A stretch of 64,000 nt of DNA, from the NCBI GenBank assembly GCA_900766135.1, contig CAAFUF010000003.1:310001-374000 (forward strand). The letters are read 5' to 3'. Source of the stretch: Paenibacillaceae bacterium (GTDB lineage: Bacteria > Bacillota > Bacilli > Paenibacillales > Paenibacillaceae). How positions within the stretch are numbered: position 1 is the stretch's first letter; each line of letters opens with the position of its first letter. The notes beneath the pieces are model-generated. The model had not been told where the DNA came from, did not search any database, and worked only from the letters and a program-made list of their open reading frames with translations. The position numbers were made by a program, and so were the translations under genes. Positions 43,604 through 52,913 of this stretch are shown here, piece by piece.

Positions 43604-44475
43604 TGCCGAAGCAGCCGCTGCCCCCCGCCACCCATATCGGCCCCGTCTCATTGACCATTTCGGACATGGAGAAATCGTTAGCGTTCTACCGGACCGTATT
43701 GGGGCTGCATGGACTGACGCGTTCTGGCCGGACCGCGGTGCTGGGCAGCGCGTCGGGACGACCGCTTATCGCACTGACGGAGCATAAAGCAGCGCCGCCT
43801 AGGGAGGCCCATGCCGCCGGCTTGGATCATCTGGCGATACTCGCTCCGAACCGGTCGGAACTGGCCGGACATCTCGAGCGAATGCTGCGCCATGAGGTTT
43901 CCCCGCAAATGATTGCGGATCATGGCGTAAACGAATCGCTGTATCTTCAGGACCCTGACGGCATCCTGATTGAAATTACCCGCGATTTCACGCCGGAGGA
44001 ACTGGCCGGACACTCTCCGCTCGGCTCCCGGGAGCTGGCGCATCAACTGCTGGAGCTAGGCCGGAAATTAGGCGGCCCTGCCCCTCCCGGAGTTGGCGCG
44101 GACACCCAAATCGGCCACATCCTGCTCCGAGTGACCGGCCTTCGCGAGGCGGAGCAATTTTATACGCGGGAGATCGGCTTTGATGTATCGCTGCGTTTGC
44201 CTGGGGCGGTGTTCGTGTCCGCCGGACGGTACCACCATCATGTCGGATTTCATGTCTGGGAAACTGACGGCGGCTTACGGGCGGACGTTTCCGCCATTGG
44301 GCTCCGCCACTTTACGATCCTGGTCCCGGATTCCGCTGCCCCGAACGAAGCCTATGTATTGCGCGATCCGGCCGGGAACGGTTTGGCCGTAACTTCACCG
44401 GGCAACGTAACCCCGGAACGTCTCATCGAAATCGATCAAACCTTAATGAACAGGAAAGGAAGGAACACGAAATGA
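43603..44475 (+). CDS. VOC-family protein (catechol-2,3-dioxygenase/CatE-like)
   Basis: A 290-aa two-domain vicinal-oxygen-chelate protein. The first VOC module starts 'THIGPVSLTISDMEKSLAFYRTVLGLHGLTRSG' with 'AAGLDHLAILAPNRSELAGHL'; the second starts 'TQIGHILLRVTGLREAEQFYTREIGFDVSL' with 'HHVGFHVWE'. This is the CatE/YfiE/YkcA arrangement, enzymes linked to ring cleavage of catechols or (methyl)hydroquinones. It is coupled to the SDR stop (TGATG). With the HxlR regulator it resembles quinone-stress operons of Bacillus. Metal-binding His and Glu residues are present, but activity is unproven. Confidence 0.9.
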   Translation: MPKQPLPPATHIGPVSLTISDMEKSLAFYRTVLGLHGLTRSGRTAVLGSASGRPLIALTEHKAAPPREAHAAGLDHLAILAPNRSELAGHLERMLRHEVSPQMIADHGVNESLYLQDPDGILIEITRDFTPEELAGHSPLGSRELAHQLLELGRKLGGPAPPGVGADTQIGHILLRVTGLREAEQFYTREIGFDVSLRLPGAVFVSAGRYHHHVGFHVWETDGGLRADVSAIGLRHFTILVPDSAAPNEAYVLRDPAGNGLAVTSPGNVTPERLIEIDQTLMNRKGRNTK

Positions 44476-44784
44476 CCCAACCTCAACCTTTGTAAATTAT
44501 CGCCTTGTCGGGCAGCCTGCGCAGCCAATCTTTCAATACGCGCTGCTGCGGGCGACACCGGGACTGGGCGGAACCGCCCGTGCCCAGACGAATTTGCGGG
44601 TGCTGCTGTTCGGATTAAACATGGATCCCGTCAATCGCCCCGATTTCAACTCTCGCAAGCTCATTTGAAATTCGATGAATCCGGACAGCTTCAAGATCAG
44701 ACCGGGCGGCAAATTCTTGAACAGCTCATGCACCAGTTTGTTGCTAAAGTGAAGCGATATCAACGGGAGAACGGCGAACGGTAA
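44472..44784 (+). pseudogene. Decayed NADPH-dependent FMN reductase
   Basis: Starts with an ATG overlapping the VOC stop (ATGA) but meets TAA after seven codons (MTQPQPL*). It then continues IIALSGSLRSQSFNT, the flavin-binding start of NADPH-dependent FMN reductases. A frame change leads to LLRATPGLGGTARAQTNLRV and LLFGLNMDPVNRPD. Another frame gives the true C-terminus AHLKFDESGQLQDQTGRQILEQL up to 44,784. Compared with a roughly 180-aa reductase, the middle is deleted. It would have completed the SDR/VOC/reductase detoxification operon. Confidence 0.8.
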
Positions 44785-44820
44785 CGACAAGCGTGGGGAA
44801 CAGGACTTATTGGAAAACAG

Positions 44821-44875
44821 AAAAACAGCGGCAGATTAGAACGTCCTTTCGGCGTTCCTGGTTGCCGCTGTTTTT
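44821..44875. terminator. Bidirectional terminator
   Basis: AAAAACAGCGGCA...TGCCGCTGTTTTT, a perfect 13-bp outer stem with a second small stem inside. It separates the + strand SDR/VOC unit from the minus-strand kinase gene. Confidence 0.85.
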
Positions 44876-44899
44876 CATCATGCTCCCATGATGTCCCCA

Positions 44900-45580
44900 T
44901 TATTTCCGCTCACCCCAAAATAGACCGCTCACCCGTTTGGCAAAGTCTTCGATTCCGAAGGTTGCCGTATCGATCCGGTTATACCAGTTGGTTATCGTCT
45001 CCAATATCCACAATGGAACCTTTGTCCCGCTAATGAGCGGATAAACGTGCTGGTACGCCCAGGCCAAGTGCTCCCACCTGTTGTCGTTGCCCTCTTTGAC
45101 ATATTCCGAAACATCGAGGACTTTTCCCCTGCCCTCTTGCAGGAGCACGTTCTTAAGATGAATGTCCCTTGGGTTCAGGCCCTGACTTCGGACAAACCGA
45201 CGGGCTTCCTCCACGTCCTGGATAACTTGCTCGGGAACCGGCACTCCGTACAGAAGACAATCATACAACGTCATCCCTTGCTCTAAACTTAATACCAAAT
45301 AGTTCGAACCCACACCATAACACTTGGCAAAATAAGGCGACCCTTTTAACCGATCATAGATGTTTGCCTCAACCTCCTTCTTATCTATCGCCTGTGGGGT
45401 ATACACTTTATAGGCGTAATCAGGGGTGGCCGGGTCATAAAATACGGCGGCATCCGTACCGATGCCGATGCAGCGCAGATGTTCCGGAAACCGAATGACC
45501 GAAACCGGCTTATTGTTTTCTTGGCCTTCCAGCTCGACAAGCCTTAACGCTTCCTCCGCTCGTTTCCAATCCGAATTCAT
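44900..45580 (-). CDS. YrzF-like serine/threonine protein kinase-fold protein
   Basis: A 226-aa single-domain kinase-fold protein. The start MNSDWKRAEE has AGGAGGGG upstream. The glycine loop is reduced ('CIGIGTDAAVFYDP'), with the ATP-binding Lys in 'DYAYKVYTP'. The catalytic loop reads 'GLNPRDIHLKNVLLQEG' (D-x-x-x-x-N kept; HRD reads PRD). The metal-binding DFG is replaced by 'VLDVSEYVK'. This matches Bacillus YrzF-type kinases; substrates are unknown. It stands alone between two terminators. Confidence 0.85.
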   Translation of the reverse strand: MNSDWKRAEEALRLVELEGQENNKPVSVIRFPEHLRCIGIGTDAAVFYDPATPDYAYKVYTPQAIDKKEVEANIYDRLKGSPYFAKCYGVGSNYLVLSLEQGMTLYDCLLYGVPVPEQVIQDVEEARRFVRSQGLNPRDIHLKNVLLQEGRGKVLDVSEYVKEGNDNRWEHLAWAYQHVYPLISGTKVPLWILETITNWYNRIDTATFGIEDFAKRVSGLFWGERK

Positions 45581-45689
45581 GCTCATCCCCTCCTCTAGCC
45601 CCGCCAAGAGCCTTCATTCCCAAAGTCTTATTCCGTTATCTTACCTTCATATATACCCAAAATCAAAAAAATCACCGTACAGCAAAAAA

Positions 45690-45712
45690 GGACGCGCGAT
45701 TCGGTCGCGTCC
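45690..45712 (-). terminator. Terminator of the GH105 gene at 45,767
   Basis: GGACGCG...CGCGTCC stem; on the minus strand it is followed by TTTTTTGC. 54 bp beyond the GH105 stop. Confidence 0.8.
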
Positions 45713-45766
45713 CTCTCATTCTTGCCGGGACAAACGTACGTCCCTATTTAATCGTGTGCCGTAGGC

Positions 45767-46897
45767 TTACAGCGTGGCCCGGCTCATCTCCACGCACATC
45801 AGAATAAAGGCTCCGACACCGTGCAAATCGTTCTCGCTGGTAGGGCGGGCAACATAGTGGGCGTAATCGCCGATGCCCGTCCCGATACAAATATGCCCGA
45901 GGATCATCTTGCCGTTCTCATCGAATTTTAGCGTATCAATCACGCCCCGGTAGCCCTTCCGAGCAACCTCCAGATACTTGGCGTCAAGGTATCCGAGGCG
46001 CACGGCTTTGGCAATAGACAAGACGTACATCGCCGAGCAGGAAACCTCCACCCAATTATCCGCCCGGTCGCCTTTGTCGACAACTTGGTACCACAAGCCG
46101 GTTGTTGCATCCTGATATCTGGACAGGGAGATAAGCAAATCCTGAAGGATGTCGATCAGCTTGGCCTTGTCCTTGTGGTCTTCCGGAAGGAATTCGAACA
46201 TTTCAAGCAGTGCGATAGGGTACCACCCCATCGCGCGGCCCCAGAACTCGGGCGCCAAGCCGGTAACCGGATCCGCCCATTCCGCTTCCTTCGTCTCGTC
46301 CCAGCCATGGTACAACAAACCGGTCTTAGGATCCCTAGTGCGTTCCGCCATCAGAATGGCCTGATAGGTCATCGTATCGAAATATTCGCTTGCACCGAAA
46401 GTCTTGGCGTATTGAACGGCAATCGGCCCGGCCATATACAATCCGTCCAGCCACATTTGATTCGGAAGATGATCCTTATGCCAGAACCCGCCCGAGGGGT
46501 TGGTCGGCCAGGATTTCAACAAGGGGACCAGTTGATCCAATGCCTTTTTATAACGTTCGTCTCCCGTTTGTTCATACAAGTTAAACAACAGCACGCCCGG
46601 CTGAATATCGTCCAACTCTCCGGTATGGCACTTCTTGATACTGCCATCTTCAAGAACATGGCTGTCCACCCAACGCTTGATATAATCGAAATATTGGGGC
46701 TTCCCGGTCTCCCGCCAGCATTGCTCCATGCCGGACAGAAAAACCCCCTGATGATAATGGAACCAGTCCGGCGGAAGCTGTTCCGGCTCGTATTTGGCCA
46801 TCAACGCTTCACAGGCTTTCTCTGCCCATTGAAGGGGTGTCAGCGCTTCTTCCCGCCCCTTTTCGAAATCGGTTTGTGCTGAATTCAATCCGCTCAT
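45767..46897 (-). CDS. GH105 unsaturated rhamnogalacturonyl hydrolase (YteR-like)
   Basis: A 376-aa cytoplasmic hydrolase that cleaves the unsaturated galacturonic acid from rhamnogalacturonan-I oligosaccharides. YteR landmarks are present: 'DWFHYHQGVFLSGMEQCW', 'CHTGELDDIQPGVLLFNLY' (substrate-binding Asp), 'NQMWLDGLYMAGPIAVQYA' (catalytic Asp), 'EFWGRAMGWYPIALLEM', 'NWVEVSCSAMYVLSIAKAVRLG' and 'TSENDLHGVGAFILMCVEM'. Full length for the family, with no signal peptide. It is a separate unit, divergent from the AraC gene at 47,036, and is distinct from the larger GH105 at 40,024. Confidence 0.94.
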   Translation of the reverse strand: MSGLNSAQTDFEKGREEALTPLQWAEKACEALMAKYEPEQLPPDWFHYHQGVFLSGMEQCWRETGKPQYFDYIKRWVDSHVLEDGSIKKCHTGELDDIQPGVLLFNLYEQTGDERYKKALDQLVPLLKSWPTNPSGGFWHKDHLPNQMWLDGLYMAGPIAVQYAKTFGASEYFDTMTYQAILMAERTRDPKTGLLYHGWDETKEAEWADPVTGLAPEFWGRAMGWYPIALLEMFEFLPEDHKDKAKLIDILQDLLISLSRYQDATTGLWYQVVDKGDRADNWVEVSCSAMYVLSIAKAVRLGYLDAKYLEVARKGYRGVIDTLKFDENGKMILGHICIGTGIGDYAHYVARPTSENDLHGVGAFILMCVEMSRATL

Positions 46898-47035
46898 TCC
46901 TCCTCGTTATGTTCTCAAGCCACATACTAGCACAGGAATATGTACATTTTTTGCGACAAAGCGTGGATTCTTCTTATATCTTGCGCGAGTTCAAGGTATA
47001 ATGGATTGACAATCGGATTTGAGGCGGTGCGTGTC

Positions 47036-47869
47036 TTGAGAGATCTTTTATACGACAACGATGAGGGAACTTTCTCGGTATCCCACCGGAAGGCATTGAG
47101 CATTCATATGCCGAGCAGCCATTTTCACAGTACGTACGAGATCTATTATTTGCTGGCCGGCAAACGGGAGATTTTTATTAAAGACCGGACCCTCGTGATT
47201 GAAGCGGGGGATATCGTCATTATCCCTCCGAATATTCTGCATCGGACCACCAATGCGAAAATTCCCGAACACGAGCGGCTGATCGTAAATATTCATGAAA
47301 AAGAAATGCTTCCGGCGAAAAACGCTTCTCCGGACATCCTGCAGCCGTTGTTCGAGAAGGAATATCTCCTCATCCGAAGTGCCCAACTGGATCCAGGATC
47401 CGCCCGGACGCTGGCGCAGCAAATCATACGGGAGATGCGCGAGGCCAAACCCGGCTTCGTGATGTACGCGCTCACTTTAACGCTGCAGTTGCTCATCATT
47501 TGCTGCCGACAGGTGAAGCAAAACAGCCCGGAGCCGCCGTTCCCAAGTCCGATGCATGAACGGATATCGGAGATCGTTCGTTACATTAACGACCATTATG
47601 CCGAGAAGTTGTCGCTTCATTTGCTGGCGGAGAAGTTTTACGTGAGTCCCTATTATTTAAGCCGCTGTTTTAAAGAAGCGACGGGGTTTACCTTTGTGGA
47701 ATATTTGAACAGCATTCGGGTCAAGGAAGCCAAGAAACTCTTGGTCCACTCCTCCCTGAAGGTCAACCTGATCGCCAAAAAGGTAGGCTTCGGCAGCGTC
47801 ACGCATTTTGGCAGAGTGTTCAAGCAAGTCACCGGGCATAATCCGTTGTTTTATAAAATGGATCCATGA
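47036..47869 (+). CDS. AraC-family regulator with cupin domain
   Basis: A roughly 278-aa regulator starting at TTG (LRDLLYDNDEGTF), with GAGG 11 nt upstream; an in-frame GTG three codons earlier is possible. The cupin sensor ('SHFHSTYEIYYLLAGKREIFIKDRTLVIEAGDIVIIPPNILHR') is followed by two C-terminal HTH motifs ('LSLHLLAEKFYVSPYYLSRCFKEATGFTFVEYL', 'VNLIAKKVGFGSVTHFGRVFKQVTGHNPLFYK'). It is divergent from the YteR-like hydrolase and is its likely activator. A TATAAT at 46,997 may be its -10. Confidence 0.92.
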   Translation: MRDLLYDNDEGTFSVSHRKALSIHMPSSHFHSTYEIYYLLAGKREIFIKDRTLVIEAGDIVIIPPNILHRTTNAKIPEHERLIVNIHEKEMLPAKNASPDILQPLFEKEYLLIRSAQLDPGSARTLAQQIIREMREAKPGFVMYALTLTLQLLIICCRQVKQNSPEPPFPSPMHERISEIVRYINDHYAEKLSLHLLAEKFYVSPYYLSRCFKEATGFTFVEYLNSIRVKEAKKLLVHSSLKVNLIAKKVGFGSVTHFGRVFKQVTGHNPLFYKMDP

Positions 47870-47917
47870 TAGAGCAACAAACACCCCCGCCCTATCGTCC
47901 ATAGGATGGAGGTGTTT

Positions 47918-48418
47918 ATGTTGAAACAACTAGGATTTATTCTCTTGTTCGCCCTCTTGCTTGGATGCCAAGCTACCGAACCGGGCCCTGACGTCAATTC
48001 GGCGAAGACGGAACCAACTCCGGTTGCTCAAACGCAAACGTCAAGCAGCCAAGACGACTTTTTCTCCGTGCGGCTTGCAGCTCCTGAACAAGTGAAGGTC
48101 AACACGATTTTCTCCATGGAAGCGGAATTGAAAAACACGGCGGATCAAACGTTCGAAATCATAACGGGAGAGCCGGTCTTTTACTATGTCATACAAGACA
48201 GCGACGGAAATGCCGACCCCATCGTAAGAACCGACATTGGCGTCATACGCCCTATTGATTCGGACGACGTCATCCAGGAGAAACATCCGTATCGCTTTAA
48301 GACCCCGGGCGTCTACGAAGTCTCCGCCGTTGCTGAATTCACGCTGCAAGGGGCAGACGACAATCCTCAAGTCTATAAATTGGAGACCGATCGGAAGAAG
48401 ATCGAAGTGATCGAGTAG
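47918..48418 (+). CDS. Secreted lipoprotein of unknown function
   Basis: A 166-aa lipoprotein starting MLKQLGFILLFALLLGC, with lipobox LLGC and RBS GGAGG. A Thr/Ser/Gln-rich spacer is followed by an immunoglobulin-like beta-sandwich ('FFSVRLAAPEQVKVNTIFSMEAELKNTADQTFEI...YRFKTPGVYEVSAVAEFTLQG'), resembling intracellular proteinase-inhibitor BsuPI-type or CARDB-like domains. It is anchored outside the membrane. It follows the AraC gene but need not be regulated by it. Function unknown. Confidence 0.85.
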   Translation: MLKQLGFILLFALLLGCQATEPGPDVNSAKTEPTPVAQTQTSSSQDDFFSVRLAAPEQVKVNTIFSMEAELKNTADQTFEIITGEPVFYYVIQDSDGNADPIVRTDIGVIRPIDSDDVIQEKHPYRFKTPGVYEVSAVAEFTLQGADDNPQVYKLETDRKKIEVIE

Positions 48419-48615
48419 GGTTTGACACTTTGCGCTTCCCAAATGGGGATTGGGCTATCAACCCATTCGATCGGGCCAAGGTATCGGTGATCTTCCCCCG
48501 CAAGGCAGGCCCGGTGGAATAGAGGGCGCCGAAGGCGAGCATAGTCTAGCCAACCTGAAGCTGCGCAGCGTTCAACGTCCGAACAAGGCCAACCTGCGCC
48601 GTTTCCTATTTACGC
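48419..48615. other. Gene-free interval with a coding-like remnant
   Basis: No gene is supported. The + strand from about 48,420 to 48,522 reads FDTLRFPNGDWAINPFD... to ...PRKAGPVE and then stops. It looks like the last ~34 codons of some protein but has no start, so it may be a relic. The structured repeat begins at 48,616. Confidence 0.35.
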
Positions 48616-48798
48616 TAACGCTTACCAGAACGCTTATTTGGGCAAAAAAAGGAGAGTTTCATTTCTAACGCTGACCACAGCGCTTATAGGGCCAAAAACA
48701 CCGCTTTTCTGGGGAGAAGCCGGGAAATAAGCTCTCCTGCAAGCGTTACAACTTTCAAGTCCCCGTTTCGGCTCAAATAGCGTTGTTGACAAGCGTTA
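48616..48798. repeat. Structured ~184-bp intergenic repeat element, copy 2
   Basis: Two forward units (TAACGCTTACCAGAACGCTT at 48,616; TAACGCTGACCACAGCGCTT at 48,666) and two inverted units (about 48,726-48,748 and 48,775-48,798, ending AAGCGTTA). Spacer lengths of 28, 38 and 26 bp match copy 1 at 24,971-25,154, while the spacer sequences differ. Confidence 0.72.
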
Positions 48799-49020
48799 GA
48801 TGGGGAGCGTCAACAAGAAGTTTGTGCAGTAGATGTGTCCATCAGCGAAACGGAAGTGGGGAAAGAGGCCTCCCCTCCCACCAAACCAGCCACCATAGTC
48901 GATAACATCTAATATAGATAGGTTCCTCTGCTGCGTCCATATTCGTCAAACTGTTCAGGCCATCCTTAATCGCATCTTGCGCCAAATCCTGGTCATGAGC
49001 ATAGTAGATCGTGCCCCAAA

Positions 49021-49155
49021 TTATGCTGTGTTTTTTTGGAGAGGCCGTTTTTGCCAATTCCGGATGTCTTCCATGTCGTTTTTCCTCTCATTGCTTACGG
49101 CTTCCAGGATCGTGTCTTTCAGAAAACTCTTTCGATTTCTGCTCCTCGGCGGCAT
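49021..49155 (-). CDS. Possible small basic protein (44 aa)
   Basis: MPPRSRNRKSFLKDTILEAV... ending ...RPLQKNTA. It starts 11 bp after the NAD-binding protein gene, with AAAGG 6-7 nt before the ATG. It is charged and probably helical. No family is recognised. It may be a relic; downstream minus-strand sequence in another frame (KKHSIIWGTIYYAHDQDL...) also looks vaguely coding. Confidence 0.25.
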   Translation of the reverse strand: MPPRSRNRKSFLKDTILEAVSNERKNDMEDIRNWQKRPLQKNTA

Positions 49156-49166
49156 GCGCAACCTTT

Positions 49167-49883
49167 CTATTTATTATAAATCACCGGAGTTTTGAATTCC
49201 CAACACTTCCACAGCTTATCATCCGTCGCCAGTTCAGCCATCAAATGACTTACATTGATTCTGCTTGTTTTTCCCGCATTGAATATGGGGCTTCTTACCG
49301 GAGATTCACAAATTTCATATGGACTCTCTTCCTCATGATTGACCAAGGTATCCGGCCGTACGGCAATCCATCCGACATTGTCGTCTTCTTTACCTAATTT
49401 GGCAATCAAATAATTTGCTGCCTTCATATTATCTCGATGAGGAGGAAGCAAAAGCTTTAGTAAGGATAGGATGATTTTTTCTCCCATTGAATTTGTCTCT
49501 CCCGATAACGTGTTCGTGTAACCCGTTGTACTCATCAGGATAAGCTTTACCCTTTTGTCGGCCCTTTTGGGGATGGTCTCACAGATTCTTTTGATTGCAT
49601 CAAATACCAAATCACGAGGTTTGCCGAACATCCCTTTGAGCGTAAGATTGTGACCCAGGCAGGAGATTATGACATCACAATCACGTAGTAACTGATTCAT
49701 TTCAGCCTCATTTAACTCGTTGATATTCCCCTGTACAATCTCCACTAATGGATGTTCTAGTATGTCTTTGGGAAGAACGGCACTTTTGCGAATGAGAATC
49801 CGCGTATGGATTTGCCTTTTGATAAATTGCCTGACGACTTGTTTCCCGGTAGCGCCGCTTGCTCCAAGTACTAATACTTTCAT
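49167..49883 (-). CDS. NAD(P)H-binding SDR-like protein (NmrA/YwnB type)
   Basis: A 238-aa atypical SDR with an N-terminal Rossmann motif 'KVLVLGASGATGKQVVRQFIKRQ', then 'CDVIISCLGHNLTLKG' and 'VKLILMSTTGYTN'. No YxxxK catalytic pair is evident, which fits NAD(P)H-binding regulators or epimerase-like proteins. RBS GGAGATG. The LuxR/MalT-type regulator directly upstream (50,095-52,740, same strand) is its probable regulator, though a terminator lies between them. Confidence 0.9.
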   Translation of the reverse strand: MKVLVLGASGATGKQVVRQFIKRQIHTRILIRKSAVLPKDILEHPLVEIVQGNINELNEAEMNQLLRDCDVIISCLGHNLTLKGMFGKPRDLVFDAIKRICETIPKRADKRVKLILMSTTGYTNTLSGETNSMGEKIILSLLKLLLPPHRDNMKAANYLIAKLGKEDDNVGWIAVRPDTLVNHEEESPYEICESPVRSPIFNAGKTSRINVSHLMAELATDDKLWKCWEFKTPVIYNK

Positions 49884-50049
49884 ATTTCATCTCCGTTTTC
49901 ATTAGTTTTTATTTAAGAGGTTGTTCTCACGCCTTAACTTGATTGAATCCGCTGAGTATTAGAAGTATTGCGATAAAGTGTTTTTATGAATAGTATATTG
50001 GCTGCAAGGCATGACCGAGTAGATACTAAAGTAGGGTTCGATATAAAAA

Positions 50050-50085
50050 AAGGCCCAAGCCTTGCCTCTAGGCATTGCTTAAGAC
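50050..50085 (-). terminator. Terminator of the LuxR/MalT-type gene
   Basis: On the minus strand, AAGCAATGCC-TAGA-GGCAAGGCTT (two mismatches) with a short outer GGTC/GGCC extension, followed by TTTTTTTATAT. Confidence 0.65.
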
Positions 50086-50094
50086 CGGAGTAGG

Positions 50095-52740
50095 TTAGAT
50101 CAGTCCGAGCTCTCTGGCGCGTGCGATTGCTTCGGTTCGCCGTTTAACCTGTAATTTATCAAAAATGTTGCGATTATACCCCTTCACTGTACTTAAGGCC
50201 AGGAAAAGCCGGTCCCCTATTTGTTGATTGGAGAGGCCCTGGGCGATCAGTTGCAGAACTTCCAGTTCACGCTCGCTTAAGCTATCGATTAAAGGCTCGA
50301 AGCGGGTGGGGGGACTGTGAACAGCGAAATCATGGAGCTTCTGTTCATGATGCATGGTAGACAGTAAAAACCCGGTATAATCCGGCTGGATGCGACGGGT
50401 AGCCGCTTCCGTTAACAAATCTAGCATGGGCATACCTTCGTCTACAAAAAGACGAACGAAACCCTCATTCTCCGCTAGTGTCAAAGCATCAGTTAATCTT
50501 TGCAGCGCCCTCTCCATATCGCCTTGGATCTGAAAGGCTAAGGCTTGGAGTACAAGAAGCTTAAGCTGTTCGTTCTTCCATTGCTTTGCTTTCGCTTGGT
50601 CACACAAAGTACCCAGTATGGCCAGGGCCGCTTTTGCGTTCCCTTGGATCATATGGATTCTTGATTGCAGGACAGGCCATTCACTAGTTTCCAGATGCTT
50701 TACGGCTTCCGGAAAGCTGCCGCGATGAAGAGAAATAAGCAGTTCCATGTGTTGAACTTCGCCCATAAGATGAGTAAAGGATCGTTCTTGCACTTCATGA
50801 CGAGCTTTAGTTAACAAAGCTTCCGCTGCCGAAATATCTTGTCTGGCGAGTTTTAATTTTACCGCAAATAATTCACTATCGGATAGCCTATCCGTATTCT
50901 CGATCTGCCTGGCCAACAGGATACTCTGCCCTAAATGCTGTTCGGCGGCCTCCAAATCATTCCATTCATAGAAGATTCGAGCCATGCCTAAGAATGCCTC
51001 ACAAGCGGCCGGCAGTGGCGGTTCCCCAGCTAGTTCAATGACTTGTTTATAGGTTCGCACGGCCAGGTTCAACTGATTGTCGAACTCCTGGATTTGGCCT
51101 GTACCTAAAGTTGCCATAAGCGTAATAATCAGATGTCCCATTCGCTTGCTGCTCGATAAGGCTTCGGTATAAGCTCGCCTGGCGGCTGCGCGATCGCCCT
51201 GCCGCTGGTAGGCAACGCCTAACGTCCAGGTTGTCGCCGCGCGTACAGGCAGATTATTCGGATGTAAATGCTCCAGCGCGAGAAGGGATTGGGTAATAAT
51301 GGTATCCGTCTCGTTCCGTACGACTCCAAGCGTGGACCGGATCGATGCTATATGCCCGATGAGATCATGATCTGCCTCCTGGGGAGCGTTGTATTTCATG
51401 GCCGCTTCGGCAGCGGATAGTTTTTGTTCGATTCCGTCCACTTGGCCGATTATCAATAAGGCGGAGGCATAAATCACCCAGAGCGACGGCCGTTCGTTAA
51501 GCGTGGACTCGTCCTGGCGCTTTAACCAATTTAGTACAGGTTGAGCGGCGCCGCGAAAATGTAAGGGCATTCCCCTTCCTTCGATTAATGTTGCGGCCCG
51601 ATCCACATCTTGAGCCGCCGCAGCGTGCTGAAAAGCTTCGATCTCAAGGTCATTCTCTTCAAACCACTGGCTTGCCCTGGTATGCAGAACGGCGATCTCC
51701 TCGGCCTTATCCTTGTTGGCATGATACAAACGCTGACGCAACAAATCGGCAAAAAGATGGTGGTAACGGTACCAATGACGCTCGCTATCCAACGGGATGA
51801 TGAAGAGGTTGGAACGCTCCAGATACGCCAGGATTTCATCTCCTCCCATACCCTTCGGTAGAACGGCATCACAGAGGGGGCCGCAAATTCGATCAAGAAT
51901 GGAGGTATGCAGCAAAAAGGTCTGAACCTTTTCGGACTGCCGCATAAGGACTTCCTCCATTAAATAGTCCAACACAAAACGGTGACTGCCGGTAAAGGAC
52001 GAGATAAATTGAGCCGTATTCGAACGGTCCTGCATAGAGATCGCGGCTAATTGCAACCCGGCGATCCACCCTTCTGTGCGTGCCTCCAGGTATAATATCT
52101 CTGCAGACGATAGGTTAAGCCCCATGATTTGGTTAAAAAATAACCCCGCTTCATGCCGGGTGAAACGAAGGTCGTTTCCGCGCAGTTCAGTCAATTGGTT
52201 CCTTGCCCGTAATCTGGCGATCGGCAGCTGCGGCTCTTCGCGCGTGATGAGGATCAAATGCATCTGTAAAGGTTGATGATCGATCAGAAAAGACAGCGCA
52301 TCATGTACAATTTGAGATTCAATGACGTGATAGTCATCAAGCACGAGAATAAATGGATCCGAACCGGAGGATATCTCATTGACTAAAGCCGTAAGGATGT
52401 ATGGGATCGGCAGCGGTTGCGGAGCTTGCAGCGCTTTCCATGCACCTTGGTCGTTAACGTCAACGATGTTCTTTATGGCAGCGATAAGATGAAGGAGAAA
52501 TCGCCCAGGATCATTATCACCTTCATCCAGCGACAACCAAGCGGCCCGACGTCTACAGTCAGCCAACCACTCGCTGACCAACGTGGTTTTCCCATAGCCC
52601 GCAGAAGCGGAGATTAGCGTTAGTTTTCCTTGCAGCCCCTCGTACAAGCGTTCAAACAAATGTGAGCGTTGAACCACCTTCGTTCGCGCCGGAGGAATAT
52701 GCAACTTTGTGGTTAATATTGGGATGTTCATTTTTTTCAC
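50095..52740 (-). CDS. MalT-like LuxR-family (LAL) ATP-dependent transcriptional regulator
   Basis: An 881-aa STAND-type regulator. The NTPase has Walker A 'SASAGYGKTTLVSEWL' (about 40-55) and Walker B 'PFILVLDDYHVI' (about 128). A TPR-like helical sensor region spans about 350-800. A LuxR helix-turn-helix closes the protein ('LSERELEVLQLIAQGLSNQQIGDRLFLALSTVKGYNRNIFDKLQVKRRTEA'). The GTG at 52,740 and the ATG three codons later share the same RBS (AGAGGAA). Such proteins bind an inducer, oligomerise with ATP and activate transcription. The inducer is unknown; the 49,167 gene is a candidate target. Confidence 0.93.
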   Translation of the reverse strand: MKKMNIPILTTKLHIPPARTKVVQRSHLFERLYEGLQGKLTLISASAGYGKTTLVSEWLADCRRRAAWLSLDEGDNDPGRFLLHLIAAIKNIVDVNDQGAWKALQAPQPLPIPYILTALVNEISSGSDPFILVLDDYHVIESQIVHDALSFLIDHQPLQMHLILITREEPQLPIARLRARNQLTELRGNDLRFTRHEAGLFFNQIMGLNLSSAEILYLEARTEGWIAGLQLAAISMQDRSNTAQFISSFTGSHRFVLDYLMEEVLMRQSEKVQTFLLHTSILDRICGPLCDAVLPKGMGGDEILAYLERSNLFIIPLDSERHWYRYHHLFADLLRQRLYHANKDKAEEIAVLHTRASQWFEENDLEIEAFQHAAAAQDVDRAATLIEGRGMPLHFRGAAQPVLNWLKRQDESTLNERPSLWVIYASALLIIGQVDGIEQKLSAAEAAMKYNAPQEADHDLIGHIASIRSTLGVVRNETDTIITQSLLALEHLHPNNLPVRAATTWTLGVAYQRQGDRAAARRAYTEALSSSKRMGHLIITLMATLGTGQIQEFDNQLNLAVRTYKQVIELAGEPPLPAACEAFLGMARIFYEWNDLEAAEQHLGQSILLARQIENTDRLSDSELFAVKLKLARQDISAAEALLTKARHEVQERSFTHLMGEVQHMELLISLHRGSFPEAVKHLETSEWPVLQSRIHMIQGNAKAALAILGTLCDQAKAKQWKNEQLKLLVLQALAFQIQGDMERALQRLTDALTLAENEGFVRLFVDEGMPMLDLLTEAATRRIQPDYTGFLLSTMHHEQKLHDFAVHSPPTRFEPLIDSLSERELEVLQLIAQGLSNQQIGDRLFLALSTVKGYNRNIFDKLQVKRRTEAIARARELGLI

Positions 52741-52913
52741 TTCCTCTTGGCTATCGCTGATGTACTCCTTCGAGACTATTACAGTTTGTATGCTTTTGGG
52801 AATTGAACATGATTTTTTCTCCCATATGCCTTCGATCTACTTTCAATTGATTTCAACTCTATGTTTGTTATAGTAAAATAAAAGTATCATAAAAAGGATT
52901 TGAGGTGTTTTTT

